From assembly GCA_005116815.1 (NCBI GenBank), contig SWDR01000022.1, forward strand, positions 149,791 through 213,790: 64,000 bases of DNA, written 5' to 3'. The position numbers and the translations under genes are program-made. This document shows, in pieces, positions 17,708 to 26,814 of this stretch. The notes under the pieces are model-generated. The model searched no databases. It was not told where the DNA came from and worked only from the letters and a program-made list of their open reading frames with translations. The stretch's first letter is position 1; every line of letters starts with the position of its first letter. This stretch comes from Nitrospira sp. (lineage in GTDB: Bacteria; Nitrospirota; Nitrospiria; Nitrospirales; Nitrospiraceae).

Positions 17708-19108
17708 GTGCGATTTCCCGTTCCACGTTGCCCCAACCTTGTTCGATGGATGTTTTGTGCGCTGTGTATGATTTTTTCCGGGTGCGCTGGTCTGGCGCAC
17801 CAGTTTCCTGCTTCATCGCCGTCTGTCGCGTCCGGTGCCGATCCGGCACTGGACGCTCAGGCCAAGCTTCTTGAGTCCGCCTATCGGGCTTATGTGCAAG
17901 AGCGGTATCCGCTGGCAACTGTGCTCTTCCAACGATTCGTCGACTCCAATCCCAGCTCTCCCAGGTTGAGTGAAGCGCGCTGGTGGCTTGCACGTTCCAA
18001 TGAGGAGCGTGGGGATCTCCCGGCGGCGCTGTCGGTCTATCGCACGGTGGTTGGGGCGGCGCTGCCATCTGTTCCGCTCGCCGGCACCTATGCCTTTCAT
18101 GCGCTCAATCGCTTGGACACCTTTCGCCGGAGCTTCGGCTCGACCTCTTTATTGGAACGGCGGCAGGTTGCGCTCTGGTTGCCGAACCAGGACTGGCTCA
18201 CGGCGCCCGATGTCGAGCTCTGGATTGCGCAGCTGGCCGACGCCGGTGTGACTTCGTTGATTTTCGAGGCAGGGGCGACAGGCCCGATGGGGGTATCTGG
18301 TCACACCACCAAGGCTCCGGTTGTCGCGGATCGGCTCAAGGCGATTGTGCCGGTCGCCCATGCCAAGGGGATGGCGGTTTTGGCGTCGCTCAATCTCCAT
18401 GAGCCTGGGTGGATGACGGCGAATCCTGAGTGGCGTACGGTCATCGCCAACGGTATGGGCCAGCAGGCCGGTTCTGTCGATATCCTTCAGCCCGAGTATC
18501 AGCGTGCCGTCGGGGACGTGGCGCAGGATTTGTTGCGCACCGACATCGATGGGCTGGTGGTGGAGGCGAGGAGGGCTCGGGGGTTCGCAGAAGAATGGAG
18601 TCCGATATCGCGACGGCTGTTCGAAGGAATGTTTGGCCCTTCTCTCGATAGCCGCGACCAACCGGTCTCGCCGGATGCCTGGCGCTGGGCCGGGTGGAAG
18701 ACGAGGACCTATCTGGGGTTTCTTGCACAACTTACCAGGCAGTTGCGTCAGACGAGACCGGGGTTTGTGACGGCGGTGGCGGTGCATGAGCAGGCGGTGC
18801 TCTCGCCGGCGGAGGCATTGACGGACTATGGAGAAGATCTGCTCGAGACCAAGCAACGAGGGTTACATGTCATCGTGCAGCCGGAGCCGATTTCGCCTGA
18901 GCGATTGAATGAGCCTGGGGCCGGGATGGAGAGGGTGCGACAACGATTGGCGCTGACGTCTGGAGATGAACGGCAACTCTGGATGGGCATGGCCCTGGGT
19001 GCTTCGGACCCAGCCTCGTTGGTCGCAGCGGTGCAAGCCTCCATTGCAGCAACAGTTGGGCAGGCCGGGCCTCATTTGTTGCTGATGAACGGGCCGCCGA
19101 TTCCTTGA
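17708..19108 (+). CDS. lipoprotein with TPR-like segment and PgaB-like glycoside-hydrolase-like domain, 466 aa
   Basis: The N-terminus has a hydrophobic stretch and the lipobox IFSGC near residue 25, so it is probably a lipid-anchored envelope protein. Residues ~50-115 look like TPR helices (AYRAYVQERYPLATVLFQRF and a second repeat). The remainder (VALWLPNQDWLTAPDVELW, AGVTSLIFEAGATGP, VLASLNLHEPGWM) resembles the C-terminal GHL/TIM-barrel domain of PgaB and related sugar-acting proteins. That fold call is by eye. Start is GTG 17708; ATG 17750 is an alternative that still keeps the lipobox. Confidence 0.65.
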   Translation: MRFPVPRCPNLVRWMFCALCMIFSGCAGLAHQFPASSPSVASGADPALDAQAKLLESAYRAYVQERYPLATVLFQRFVDSNPSSPRLSEARWWLARSNEERGDLPAALSVYRTVVGAALPSVPLAGTYAFHALNRLDTFRRSFGSTSLLERRQVALWLPNQDWLTAPDVELWIAQLADAGVTSLIFEAGATGPMGVSGHTTKAPVVADRLKAIVPVAHAKGMAVLASLNLHEPGWMTANPEWRTVIANGMGQQAGSVDILQPEYQRAVGDVAQDLLRTDIDGLVVEARRARGFAEEWSPISRRLFEGMFGPSLDSRDQPVSPDAWRWAGWKTRTYLGFLAQLTRQLRQTRPGFVTAVAVHEQAVLSPAEALTDYGEDLLETKQRGLHVIVQPEPISPERLNEPGAGMERVRQRLALTSGDERQLWMGMALGASDPASLVAAVQASIAATVGQAGPHLLLMNGPPIP

Positions 19109-19242
19109 CAAAAGAGGCGTCGGACCACTACGATCCCAAAAAATACAGGTCGAGATTTAGGCTGAAGGCGGAGCACGATGCGAGCATTTCAGGCTTCTGC
19201 CTTACCGCACTTCGGCCTTCATTTGCTTTAGAAGGAGCGCGC

Positions 19243-19629
19243 ATGATTCCGAAAGATCTCCGGTACCACCAAGAGCATGAATGGGTGCGCGTGAGCGGCA
19301 CGCAGGCCACGGTCGGCATCAGTCATTTTGCCCAGGATGCGTTGGGCGACATCGTGTTCATCGATATGCCCAAGGTCGGCGCCATCGTGAAGGCGGGTCA
19401 GCAGATCGGCGAAGTGGAATCGACCAAGACGACCTCCACGATCTACACGCCGGTGAGCGGCACGATTGCCAAGATCAATGCCGACTTGAAGGATCACCCG
19501 GAAGTGGTGAACTCCGATCCCTATGGCAAGGGCTGGATGGTGCTGATCGACCTCTCCAATGCGGGTGAAGTCGAGGGGCTGATGACGGCAGCCCAGTACG
19601 AGGCCTTTCTCTCCACGCAAAAGCATTGA
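19243..19629 (+). CDS. gcvH: glycine cleavage system H protein
   Basis: GcvH carries the lipoyl arm between the P, T and L proteins of glycine cleavage, or feeds lipoate assembly. The lipoyl-lysine motif GEVESTKTTSTIYTPVSG is intact (Lys near residue 63), and HEWVRVSG at the start and NSDPYGKGWMV near the C-terminus are typical. The length, 128 aa, is normal. AAGGAGC precedes the ATG at 19243. The lipoamide dehydrogenase gene follows after 9 bp, which fits an H/L pair. gcvP and gcvT are not in the window. Confidence 0.95.
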   Translation: MIPKDLRYHQEHEWVRVSGTQATVGISHFAQDALGDIVFIDMPKVGAIVKAGQQIGEVESTKTTSTIYTPVSGTIAKINADLKDHPEVVNSDPYGKGWMVLIDLSNAGEVEGLMTAAQYEAFLSTQKH

Positions 19630-19638
19630 TTCGTTTCC

Positions 19639-21066
19639 ATGTCTAAGCACATCGTCATTGTCGGCGCCGGGCCTGGCGGGTATGTCGCGGCGATTCGCGC
19701 AGCCCAGCTGGGCGCCCGGGTTACGGTCATCGAATCCCACGCGCTTGGCGGCGTCTGCTTGAATTGGGGTTGCATTCCCAGCAAGGCTCTCCTCTCGGTC
19801 GTCGAGCTCGGCGACAAGGTTAGAAAATCAGAAGACATGGGGCTGCTCGTTCAGGGGCCGGTCTCGTACGATCTTGCCAAGATGGTCGCTCGAAAGAATA
19901 AAGTCGTGGCGACACTCGTGAAGGGCATTGCTACACTCTTCAAGGCCTGGAACATCGAGCAGGTGCAGGGGACCGGTTCACTACGCGATCGGCAGACGGT
20001 GATGGTGACTGCTCCCGATGGGTCGGTGCGGGATATTCAGGCCGATGCCATCGTGGTGGCGACCGGATCATCCTGGCCAAATCTGCCGCAGTTTCCCATC
20101 GACGGACAGCAATTGCTCACGAGCCAGCACCTCCTGGATCTCGATCGTATTCCTGCGAGTTTGCTGATCGTCGGGGCTGGTGTCGAAGGCTGCGAGTTCG
20201 CCGCCCTCTATAGCGGTCTCGGAACAGCGGTCACGATTGTGGAATTGATGCCACGCGTCTTGTCTTTGGAAGATGAGGATATCTCCTCGACGATGGAGCG
20301 GGAGCTGAAGAAGCGCGGGGTCACGGTCGAGACCGGAACCACGGTGGAGAAATTGGAGCGGTCACCGACTGCTGTCACCGCCTATTTGAAAGACGGTTCT
20401 CAGGTTGTGGCGGAGAAGCTGCTGGTATCCGTAGGGCGAGGGTTCAATAGCACAGGCATCGGACTGGAGCAGGTCGGGGTGCAGGTGGGACGGCGGGGAG
20501 AAATCCTCGTGAACGACCGGATGGAAACGTCGGTACCGGGGATCTATGCGATCGGCGACGTAGTCGGCAAAGTGATGTTGGCGCACGTGGCCTCGGCTCA
20601 GGGCAAAGTCGCTGTCGAAAATATCATGGGTCATGAGACGACGGTTCGCTACGACGTCATTCCTGCCGGAATTTTTACCCTGCCAGAAATCGGTCGTGTG
20701 GGGATTACGGAGCAGCAGGCGCGCGAACGGGCCCAGGCTGCCGGGCAGAACCCGGACGAGACCATTCAGGTCGGACGTTTTCGCTATGCCGGCTTGGGGA
20801 AGGCGCAGGCGACAGGGGATACGACGGGCCTCTTCAAGGTCATCGCCGAGTTACCGAGCGGCAAGATTCTCGGCGTCCATATCCTTGGGGCCCATGCGGC
20901 CGACCTCGTGCATGAAGCGGCCTTGGCGATGCAAGTCGGCGCCACGGTGACGCACATGGCCGAGATGATCCATGCCCATCCCACGCTGGCCGAAGGGTTG
21001 ATGGAAGCGGCGGAGGATGTCGAGGGGAAGGCGATTCATCAGATGCGAAAGCGGATGCCGTCATGA
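19639..21066 (+). CDS. lpdA: dihydrolipoamide dehydrogenase
   Basis: FAD-dependent E3/L protein that reoxidises lipoyl arms with NAD+. The FAD site is IVGAGPGGYVAAIRAAQ, the redox disulfide is in GGVCLNWGCIPSKALL, and the NAD site is IVGAGVEGCEFAALYSGLG. The dimer-interface C-terminus carries the catalytic HAHPTLAEGLMEAA. The 475-aa length is standard. It sits 9 bp after gcvH, and its stop overlaps the start of the next gene (ATGATG/TGA), indicating translational coupling. Confidence 0.95.
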   Translation: MSKHIVIVGAGPGGYVAAIRAAQLGARVTVIESHALGGVCLNWGCIPSKALLSVVELGDKVRKSEDMGLLVQGPVSYDLAKMVARKNKVVATLVKGIATLFKAWNIEQVQGTGSLRDRQTVMVTAPDGSVRDIQADAIVVATGSSWPNLPQFPIDGQQLLTSQHLLDLDRIPASLLIVGAGVEGCEFAALYSGLGTAVTIVELMPRVLSLEDEDISSTMERELKKRGVTVETGTTVEKLERSPTAVTAYLKDGSQVVAEKLLVSVGRGFNSTGIGLEQVGVQVGRRGEILVNDRMETSVPGIYAIGDVVGKVMLAHVASAQGKVAVENIMGHETTVRYDVIPAGIFTLPEIGRVGITEQQARERAQAAGQNPDETIQVGRFRYAGLGKAQATGDTTGLFKVIAELPSGKILGVHILGAHAADLVHEAALAMQVGATVTHMAEMIHAHPTLAEGLMEAAEDVEGKAIHQMRKRMPS

Positions 21067-21539
21067 TGCAATCCTTTCTCATCAAGCTCGGGATGTTCGC
21101 CGTGACCATGGCCGTCGTGTTCTGGATCGGCTGGACCCTGCCGACCTCATTCGATCGGGACCATGATCTTGCCGCGAAATCGTTGGAGGGGTCGCCTTCT
21201 GCCAACAGGCTAAGTCCTGGGCCAGCCGCGGCAGTGAGTCTGGCCCCTGCGACCTTGCCGCCAGCTCCGCAGGTCATGGCTCCCGCGCCGCGACGATCTC
21301 ACCAGGGGCTCCTCGATCTAAACCGCGCAACGGAACAGGATTTCGATGCCCTGCCTGGGATCGGTCCCAAGTTGGCGGAACGGATCATGGCGCATCGCCA
21401 ATCGGTGGGAGCGTTTCACTCGCTCGATGAATTGCGAGCCGTCAAAGGAATTGGGAAAAAGAAGTTTGAGCGAATCCGTTCATTGGTCACGGTGACGCCA
21501 GAGTCCGTATCTCCTGACAGAGGGAAGAAAACGACATGA
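21063..21539 (+). CDS. ComEA-like helix-hairpin-helix protein, membrane anchored, 158 aa
   Basis: One N-terminal membrane segment (about residues 8-27), a Pro/Ala-rich linker, then a ComEA-type HhH domain: [29 protein letters not shown] and [20 protein letters not shown]. This domain binds DNA without sequence preference. ComEA acts in DNA uptake at the cell surface, but similar short proteins occur in bacteria without known competence. It overlaps lpdA upstream by 4 bp and tyrS downstream by ATGA. Confidence 0.85.
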   Translation: MMQSFLIKLGMFAVTMAVVFWIGWTLPTSFDRDHDLAAKSLEGSPSANRLSPGPAAAVSLAPATLPPAPQVMAPAPRRSHQGLLDLNRATEQDFDALPGIGPKLAERIMAHRQSVGAFHSLDELRAVKGIGKKKFERIRSLVTVTPESVSPDRGKKTT

Positions 21540-22747
21540 GTGAACTTTCCCGCCAACTCGAGTTGATCCTCCGCGGAGTGGTGGAGGTCATTCAACGGGC
21601 CGAACTTGAATCGAAACTGACACGTTCGTTGAAAGAGAATCGTCCACTTCGTGTGAAAGCCGGCTTCGATCCGACCGCGCCGGATCTGCATCTGGGCCAT
21701 ACGGTCTTGATCCACAAGCTCAAGCACTTTCAGGAGTTGGGGCACCAAGTCATTTTCCTGATCGGCGATTTCACAGGGATGATCGGCGATCCGACCGGCC
21801 AATCAGATACGCGGGTCGCGCTGTCGAAAGAAAAAGTCTTGGAGAATGCCAAGACCTACGAGCGGCAGATCTTCAAGATTCTCGATCCTGCTAAGACGCT
21901 GGTGGAGTTCAATAGCCGCTGGATGGGTACGATGACCGCGGAAGGGTTGATCCATCTGAGTGCGCATAGCAGTGTCGCGCGGATGCTGGAGCGGGACGAC
22001 TTTCATAAACGGTATCACGAGCAGAAGCCGATCAGTATCCATGAGTTCATGTATCCCCTCGTGCAGGGCTACGATTCCGTGGCGCTCAAGTCCGATGTCG
22101 AGTTGGGCGGTACCGATCAGAAATTCAATCTGCTGATGGGGCGTGAGTTGCAGCGAGATTATGGCCAAGAGCCGCAAGTGGTCATCACGATGCCGTTGCT
22201 CGAAGGCACGGACGGTGTCAAAAAAATGAGCAAGAGCCAGGGAAACTATATTGCGCTGGAAGATGCGCCGAACGACATGTTCGGCAAGCTCATGTCCGTC
22301 AGCGACGCCCTCATGCTCCGGTACTACGAACTGCTTACGACAGAGGATTTGGCCGGAGTGAAGGCGGCGCATCCTATGGAGGCGAAGCAGGCGCTTGCGG
22401 CGATGATTGTCGCCCGGTATCACGGGGCGGAAGCCGGTCAGCAGGCGAGAGCGGCCTTTCAACAGAAATTTTCAGAGCGAGAGTTTCCCGCGGAGCCTGA
22501 CGTGCGCTTGACCCTGACCCTGGCAGATTTGCGCGAGGGCCAGACGATCGGTCTCGTCGATCTCGTGGCGAAGACCGGGTTGGTTCCGAGCAAGAGCGAA
22601 GCCAGGCGGCTGATTATTCAGGGTGGGTTAGAGGTCGATGAACAGAAGCAGAGCGATGCGAACGCAGTCTTGTCGATTGTGACAGGGAAATCCTATCGAC
22701 TAAAAGTGGGTCGTCGAAAGTTTGCATTGGTTGAATTTCAGGGTTAG
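21536..22747 (+). CDS. tyrS: tyrosyl-tRNA synthetase
   Basis: Class I synthetase that charges tRNA-Tyr. The HIGH-type motif is HLGH (in PDLHLGHTV), and KKMSKSQGN is the KMSKS loop. The C-terminus has an S4-like RNA-binding domain ([20 protein letters not shown]). The 403-aa length and the [12 protein letters not shown] form fit the TyrRS variant found in many Gram-negatives (TyrZ-like). The ATG overlaps the ComEA-like stop. A promoter and tRNA-Gly follow within 60 bp. Confidence 0.96.
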   Translation: MSELSRQLELILRGVVEVIQRAELESKLTRSLKENRPLRVKAGFDPTAPDLHLGHTVLIHKLKHFQELGHQVIFLIGDFTGMIGDPTGQSDTRVALSKEKVLENAKTYERQIFKILDPAKTLVEFNSRWMGTMTAEGLIHLSAHSSVARMLERDDFHKRYHEQKPISIHEFMYPLVQGYDSVALKSDVELGGTDQKFNLLMGRELQRDYGQEPQVVITMPLLEGTDGVKKMSKSQGNYIALEDAPNDMFGKLMSVSDALMLRYYELLTTEDLAGVKAAHPMEAKQALAAMIVARYHGAEAGQQARAAFQQKFSEREFPAEPDVRLTLTLADLREGQTIGLVDLVAKTGLVPSKSEARRLIIQGGLEVDEQKQSDANAVLSIVTGKSYRLKVGRRKFALVEFQG

Positions 22748-22760
22748 TGCGAGGAGTTTC

Positions 22761-22790
22761 TTGACTTGGCCTAGAGGCCCGTCGTAGGAT
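22761..22790 (+). promoter_or_regulatory. sigma70-type promoter for tRNA-Gly
   Basis: TTGACT (22761-22766), an 18-bp spacer and TAGGAT (22785-22790). The start point would fall a few bases before the tRNA at 22803. Confidence 0.6.
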
Positions 22791-22802
22791 TCGATTCAGC
22801 GA

Positions 22803-22877
22803 GCGGGCGTAGCTCAGTGGTAGAGTCCTTGCTTCCCAAGCAAGTTGTCAGGGGTTCAAATCCCCTCGCCCGCTCCA
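22803..22877 (+). tRNA. tRNA-Gly(CCC)
   Basis: Full cloverleaf: acceptor GCGGGCG/CGCCCGC, D arm with AGCTCAGTGGTAGAG, anticodon stem CTTGC/GCAAG with loop TTCCCAA (anticodon CCC), and T arm with GGTTCAAATCC. Discriminator T is followed by an encoded CCA at 22875-22877. Confidence 0.95.
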
Positions 22878-22982
22878 AAATAAGACTGAAACGTGAGGCG
22901 TGATGCGTCTTACGGAAGAGATGGAGGACTTGAGAGGCATGCGCTTCCAAGTCCTTTGTTGTATCTAGGCAAAGGTGGGGTG

Positions 22983-23231
22983 ATGAAAAAGACGGTCATG
23001 CTTGGATTGGCGTTCTGGTGCATCTTCACCATCACCGGCTGTCATTACTATGAAGAATATCGGGTGCTGAAATCGACGGCGGATCTGCAGGATGAGCGAG
23101 CGGAACTGCTGAAGGCCTATCGGCTCTGTTTGACCAAGTATCAAGATGAGCCTCCCAAGGCGAAAGAGATGTGTGCGCCGTACACGCAGTCCTTGAGGGA
23201 AATCGAAGTCAGGCAGCAGCATGGGCGATAG
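22983..23231 (+). CDS. small lipoprotein, 82 aa
   Basis: MKKTVMLGLAFWCIFTITGC is a lipoprotein signal with the lipobox TITGC. The ~60-residue mature part is charged and helical (KSTADLQDERAELLKAYRLC) with further Cys residues that could pair. I do not recognise the family. The next small membrane protein starts 27 bp downstream, so the two are likely co-transcribed. Confidence 0.7.
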   Translation: MKKTVMLGLAFWCIFTITGCHYYEEYRVLKSTADLQDERAELLKAYRLCLTKYQDEPPKAKEMCAPYTQSLREIEVRQQHGR

Positions 23232-23258
23232 CCTGTGCGATATCAACGAGGAGGCACT

Positions 23259-23573
23259 GTGAGCCGAGGCCAATTTGTATTGTTAATCGTCGTGACGTTC
23301 GTTGGAAGTATCGTCGGTGGAGCCGTCAGCGGCTGGTGGATGGCGCCGAACTCTGCGAAGGCGCAGAAGGTGAATGGGGTCAATGCGGAAGAGTTTCTCC
23401 TGCTGGATCAGACTGGAAAGGCACGAGCTGGATTGGGACTCGACAAGAATGGCGAGGTCGGTCTGGTGCTGATGAGCCGTGATGGGAATCGGACGTTGGC
23501 CCTGTCGCCGGACGATCGGTTTGCCGTGAAGTTGTCCGATCAGAGCGGACGTGTGATCTGGTCGGCTCCTTAG
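23259..23573 (+). CDS. small membrane-anchored protein, 104 aa
   Basis: The GTG at 23259 is chosen because a strong GAGGAGG lies 4-5 bases upstream; the open frame begins earlier but has no site. An N-terminal membrane anchor (FVLLIVVTFVGSIVGGAVSG) precedes a short beta-rich domain: EEFLLLDQTGKARAGLGL, GEVGLVLMSRDGNRTLAL and RFAVKLSDQSGRVIW. Repeated D..GK/RA..L strands of this sort are common in anchored beta-propeller or beta-sandwich fragments. Function unknown. Confidence 0.7.
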   Translation: MSRGQFVLLIVVTFVGSIVGGAVSGWWMAPNSAKAQKVNGVNAEEFLLLDQTGKARAGLGLDKNGEVGLVLMSRDGNRTLALSPDDRFAVKLSDQSGRVIWSAP

Positions 23574-23628
23574 GGTCTTCTGGGAGATGCGAGACGAGGG
23601 ACTTGCATGGTGGGCAAGAGAACAAATA

Positions 23629-23673
23629 GTTCGAAGTTCAAGGTGTTGCGATGCAAACCCCTGAACTTCGAAC
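23629..23673. terminator. hairpin between convergent genes
   Basis: GTTCGAAGTTCA at 23629 pairs with TGAACTTCGAAC ending at 23673 (12 bp perfect), with a ~20-nt loop region. It lies between the stops of the small membrane protein and rpmB, so it can serve both strands. Confidence 0.65.
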
Positions 23674-23694
23674 GTCGGTCTTTGTCTGGATCTG

Positions 23695-23886
23695 TTATAC
23701 GGCTTTGATGACTTTGCCGCTGCGAAGGCAGCGAGTGCAGACGCGAAGGCGCTTTGGCTGACCGTCGATCAAGGCCCTCACTGGCTGGAGATTGGGCTTG
23801 AAGATCCGCTTGGTCTTGTTATTGGCGTGACTGATGTTATTGCCGGATTGGCGTCGTTTGTCGCAGAGGTCGCATGTAAATGCCAC
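23695..23886 (-). CDS. rpmB: 50S ribosomal protein L28
   Basis: Part of the large ribosomal subunit. The sequence has the zinc-type CDLC at residues 5-8 and CTRC near 50, [14 protein letters not shown] (the conserved SHxxxKT region), and a C-terminal [11 protein letters not shown]. Its 63-aa length is normal. The start is GTG at 23886 with AAGGAG 8 nt upstream; no ATG fits. It stands alone, as rpmB often does. Confidence 0.95.
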   Translation of the reverse strand: MAFTCDLCDKRRQSGNNISHANNKTKRIFKPNLQPVRALIDGQPKRLRVCTRCLRSGKVIKAV

Positions 23887-24027
23887 GGGTACACTCCTTC
23901 ATCTGGTCGAATCAAGACAATATTGCGAACGGGCGAATGTACCACAGGGCCATCGGTCTTGACAAGCAGGTTGGAGGGGAATCATTGGCGGTTCTTCGGG
24001 AATGTCGGGGTTGCGAATGGAGATGGC

Positions 24028-24297
24028 ATGATGACGGGAATCGATCTGTTGGGTTTTGCGGCAGGGACATTGACGACCTATGCCTTCTGGCCACAGCTTC
24101 AGAAGACCTGGACCTCGAAGTCCGCGGGCGATGTTTCGTTGGGCATGCTGGCGATTTTCACGTCAGGCGTCTGCTTGTGGTTTCTTTACGGGGTCATTCT
24201 TGACTCCTGGCCCATCATCTTGACCAATGCCGTGACCCTGCTTCTGACCGGGGCGATCCTGATTCTCAAGTTACGGTATCGGGCTAGTGGCGGTTAG
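24028..24297 (+). CDS. SemiSWEET sugar transporter, 89 aa
   Basis: Three membrane helices and the PQ-loop motif YAFWPQLQKTWTSKSAGDVS mark it as a SemiSWEET, a half-size uniporter that dimerises to move sugars. The 89-aa length is standard. The start is ATG 24028, or the ATG directly after it, with GGAG 5-8 nt upstream. It overlaps the convergent gene 24284-25711 by 14 bp at their 3' ends. No sugar-metabolism gene is adjacent. Confidence 0.88.
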   Translation: MMTGIDLLGFAAGTLTTYAFWPQLQKTWTSKSAGDVSLGMLAIFTSGVCLWFLYGVILDSWPIILTNAVTLLLTGAILILKLRYRASGG

Positions 24298-25711
24298 TGC
24301 GACGGGCTGGAGGAGATCCGTGTGATTCAGTAGGCGCCGGTGCGAGCGTCACGATCGCAGGCACACTGACATCGAAACTCTGGTCGCCACCATCGTCGTA
24401 TCGGTCTTTTCCCACGCTATAAATCTTCTGCTGTGTCGGGCTCCACAACATCGGTAATCCGCTAAATGGATCGTAATAGGACGAGCCGACTTCCGCGAGT
24501 CGATTCGGCACGGTGGTTTGTGCGCTCGGGCGCCGCAAGACGACCTGTAATGAGGCGAGCCGCAGCCTGGCATCGGTCTCCTTCAGCTGATAGTGGAAGG
24601 GAGCCCAGTCAGGCTCGAACGGTGCGGTATTGATGAGGCGTTCAGCCATGCCGTGGCGTGCAGTCCCGGAAAGCTCCCGGAGTGTGGGCAAGGTCGTCTG
24701 TCCGGCCTCTGTCGCATGGATGATCGCATCGTAGTAGGTCGCGTACATTTCCCAGGTCTCTCTGGTCTGTAACGGGATGCCGACCAACGAGCGTCCATGT
24801 GGATGTGCGATCCGTTCAAAGGCCAGTTCCGGTAGCCGGGCGGCGCCTGCCAGCCACTGTTGGGGTGTCAGGAGAGATTCGGACGGCCGTTTCGTGATGA
24901 ATGTCCCGGCACGATCGGCCTGGACTCCAAGTGTAAATTGATGTTGCAGCGGCCAGCGGAGCGACGACTCGGTTGCCGTCAGCGGGGGCGCGATATTGGG
25001 CGTCATCGCCAATACGGTTTTGTCGACGGTTGCTTGCGACAATAAGGTCGAGAGCAGGTGGAGATCGTCGGTGATGACGATTTGCGCCATGACTTTGGTG
25101 GCGATGGTGGTGGCATCTCGAAGGACATGCCGCCACATCCGAAGGTCCTGCGTCATCCGGTGCATGCCCAGGACTGTCTGGCGGGAAAATCCGTCGGCGA
25201 TGTAGAGGCGATGGGCGAGGAACATTTCGGCAAAGCGAGGTGTCGCGTTGTGCGCGAACCCCATGTCTTCAAATGGCATCGAGAGCCAACGCTCGTATCG
25301 TGTCAGAAAGGTCCTGTCACGGCCGGTCATCTGGTGGAACCATGTCTGCATATTCTTGAACTCGGTCATCGGGCTCTCGGCGTTCCAGGCAGGAAGGATT
25401 TGCTCGGCTGAGAGTTGAATCTGCAGTTCCGCACGTCCAGGCTTCTCGTAGTTGAAGTCGCTGTTGCTGGGAGCGGCATTGGTTTCAACCCATATTTCAT
25501 GACCCGTCTTGGCGGGATCGAGCGTCGCAGCTGAGGCAAACCCGAGCAAATAGAAATAGCCATTCTCATAGGGGTCGACGAGACGCTGTTGCGGTGGCTC
25601 CAGAAGGCGAGTGAAGGCTGGGCTGGGCGGTTGTCCTTTCGAGGACCAGATCAGGCCTGAAATTTGGAAGAAGGCCCAGAGGATGAGCACGCCAATGATC
25701 AGGTGTTTCAT
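24284..25711 (-). CDS. unknown membrane-anchored protein, 475 aa
   Basis: Not recognised as a named family. An N-terminal membrane segment (LIIGVLILWAFFQISGLIW) anchors a large soluble, mostly helical domain. A short C-terminal block, YYDPFSGLPMLW...YSVGKDRYDDGGD, resembles the DPFxGxPLxY...YSVGPDxxDDGG motif seen in some pseudopilin-like and exported proteins. The final 20 residues are Pro/Ser/Arg-rich. No ribosome-binding site is clear before the ATG at 25711. It is divergent from the cobalamin operon, with about 210 bp to its promoter. Confidence 0.75.
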   Translation of the reverse strand: MKHLIIGVLILWAFFQISGLIWSSKGQPPSPAFTRLLEPPQQRLVDPYENGYFYLLGFASAATLDPAKTGHEIWVETNAAPSNSDFNYEKPGRAELQIQLSAEQILPAWNAESPMTEFKNMQTWFHQMTGRDRTFLTRYERWLSMPFEDMGFAHNATPRFAEMFLAHRLYIADGFSRQTVLGMHRMTQDLRMWRHVLRDATTIATKVMAQIVITDDLHLLSTLLSQATVDKTVLAMTPNIAPPLTATESSLRWPLQHQFTLGVQADRAGTFITKRPSESLLTPQQWLAGAARLPELAFERIAHPHGRSLVGIPLQTRETWEMYATYYDAIIHATEAGQTTLPTLRELSGTARHGMAERLINTAPFEPDWAPFHYQLKETDARLRLASLQVVLRRPSAQTTVPNRLAEVGSSYYDPFSGLPMLWSPTQQKIYSVGKDRYDDGGDQSFDVSVPAIVTLAPAPTESHGSPPARRTNRH

Positions 25712-25918
25712 AGATACGTAAGTAGAAGTTATCTAGTGGACCGGCCATTCATCGGAGCCGCTCTGTACAGTGGGATCGTCATGCAGGACAGAGGTGAGCA
25801 AGGGCTATGCCGGAAGGCGGCCCGAAAAACCTCGGTCTTTTGCTCTCTTTGTCAGAGACTTCGGATCCGCGATATGTCAGACGATAAGGAGGGGAGTGAC
25901 GAACGGACATTATTGAAC

Positions 25919-25948
25919 TTGACAACCTTCTTCCTTGTCTCCTAGAGT
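25919..25948 (+). promoter_or_regulatory. promoter of the cobalamin operon
   Basis: A consensus TTGACA -35 box (25919-25924), 18-bp spacer and TAGAGT (25943-25948) sit just before the riboswitch. Confidence 0.6.
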
Positions 25949-25949
25949 G

Positions 25950-26195
25950 CCCTCCACATTGTGACTCCTGGGTCAGGGAAGAGGGTGCAAGTCCCTCGCG
26001 GTCCCGCCGCTGTAAATGGGGACGAAACCCGTGAATGCCACTGGGAATGCAGTGATCGGTGATGAGTGACAAGTGATGAGTCAAGAGCGGTTGCGTAACT
26101 GCTCCACCCATCACCCAAACGCATCACACATCACTCAGACCTGGGAAGGTACGGGGAGTAGGGTGAACCATGAGCCAGAAGACCTGCCAGGAGAG
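25950..26195 (+). promoter_or_regulatory. cobalamin (B12) riboswitch
   Basis: The conserved core is readable in order: a GGGAAGAGGGTGCAAGTCCC arm, GCGGTCCCGCCGCTGTAA, GGGGACGAAACCC, ATGCCACTGGG, later CCTGGGAAGG with GGGGAGTAGG, and the closing ATGAGCCAGAAGACCTGCC. It should sense adenosylcobalamin and switch off the cbiB-cobD-cbiZ-cobQ genes below. The variable arm (about 26045-26140) is long, and is built from repeated TGATGAGTGA-like units that pair with TCACCC/ATCACAC units. Confidence 0.93.
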
Positions 26196-26256
26196 TTGAC
26201 CGACGTTCCCTCGTGGGCTGGGGAATTGGCGAGGATGAGTTGCGGATACGGAGGAG

Positions 26257-26814
26257 ATGGCGGAGTCCGATATCGTTCGTGCAGCGGTGGAAACGATTGC
26301 GGAAAGCACGGCGGACGGTATCATCGCGCCTTTGTTCTATCTGGTTCTCGGTGGCGCACCCTTGGCGCTGGCCTATAAGGCGATCAATACCTTGGACTCG
26401 ATGATCGGCCATAAGGACGAGCGATACCGATGGTTCGGCTGGGCATCGGCTCGATTGGACGATCTGGTAAATTTTATTCCGGCTCGTATTACAGCACTAT
26501 TGCTGGTGCTGTCTGCGGGAATCCTGTTTCGATCATGGTCCGTGATGCGGCGGACCTGGAGGATTCTGCTGCGTGACGGGGGATCCCATCCAAGCCCGAA
26601 CAGCGGACGCCCTGAAGCTGCGATGGCTGGCGCGCTCGGGGTCCAATTGGGAGGGATCAATCGGTACGACGGTCTTCAGATCGAGCGACCCCGCCTTGGC
26701 GATCCGGATCAGCCGTTGACGAGGGCACATATTGGTCTCGCACTTCGGCTCATGGGTTGGGCAAGTTTTTTAGGTGTCTTGTTGGGAATGGGGCTTTTAA
26801 TGGTGCAGGGATGA
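26257..26814 (+). pseudogene. cbiB: cbiB, N-terminally truncated (185 aa)
   Basis: CbiB joins aminopropanol (phosphate) to adenosylcobyric acid to make adenosylcobinamide (phosphate) in the membrane. IVRAAVETIAESTADGIIAP, GGAPLALAYKAINTLDSM, FGWASARLDDLVNFIPAR and the C-terminal Gly/Leu helix are intact. Normal CbiB is ~310-320 aa, so the first ~130 residues and membrane helices are missing. In-frame codons just upstream (26239-26256: VADTEE) still look like the family GRDT..L, then a TGA interrupts at 26236. Only ~60 bp separate this from the riboswitch. It could be a remnant or a working short form. Confidence 0.8.
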
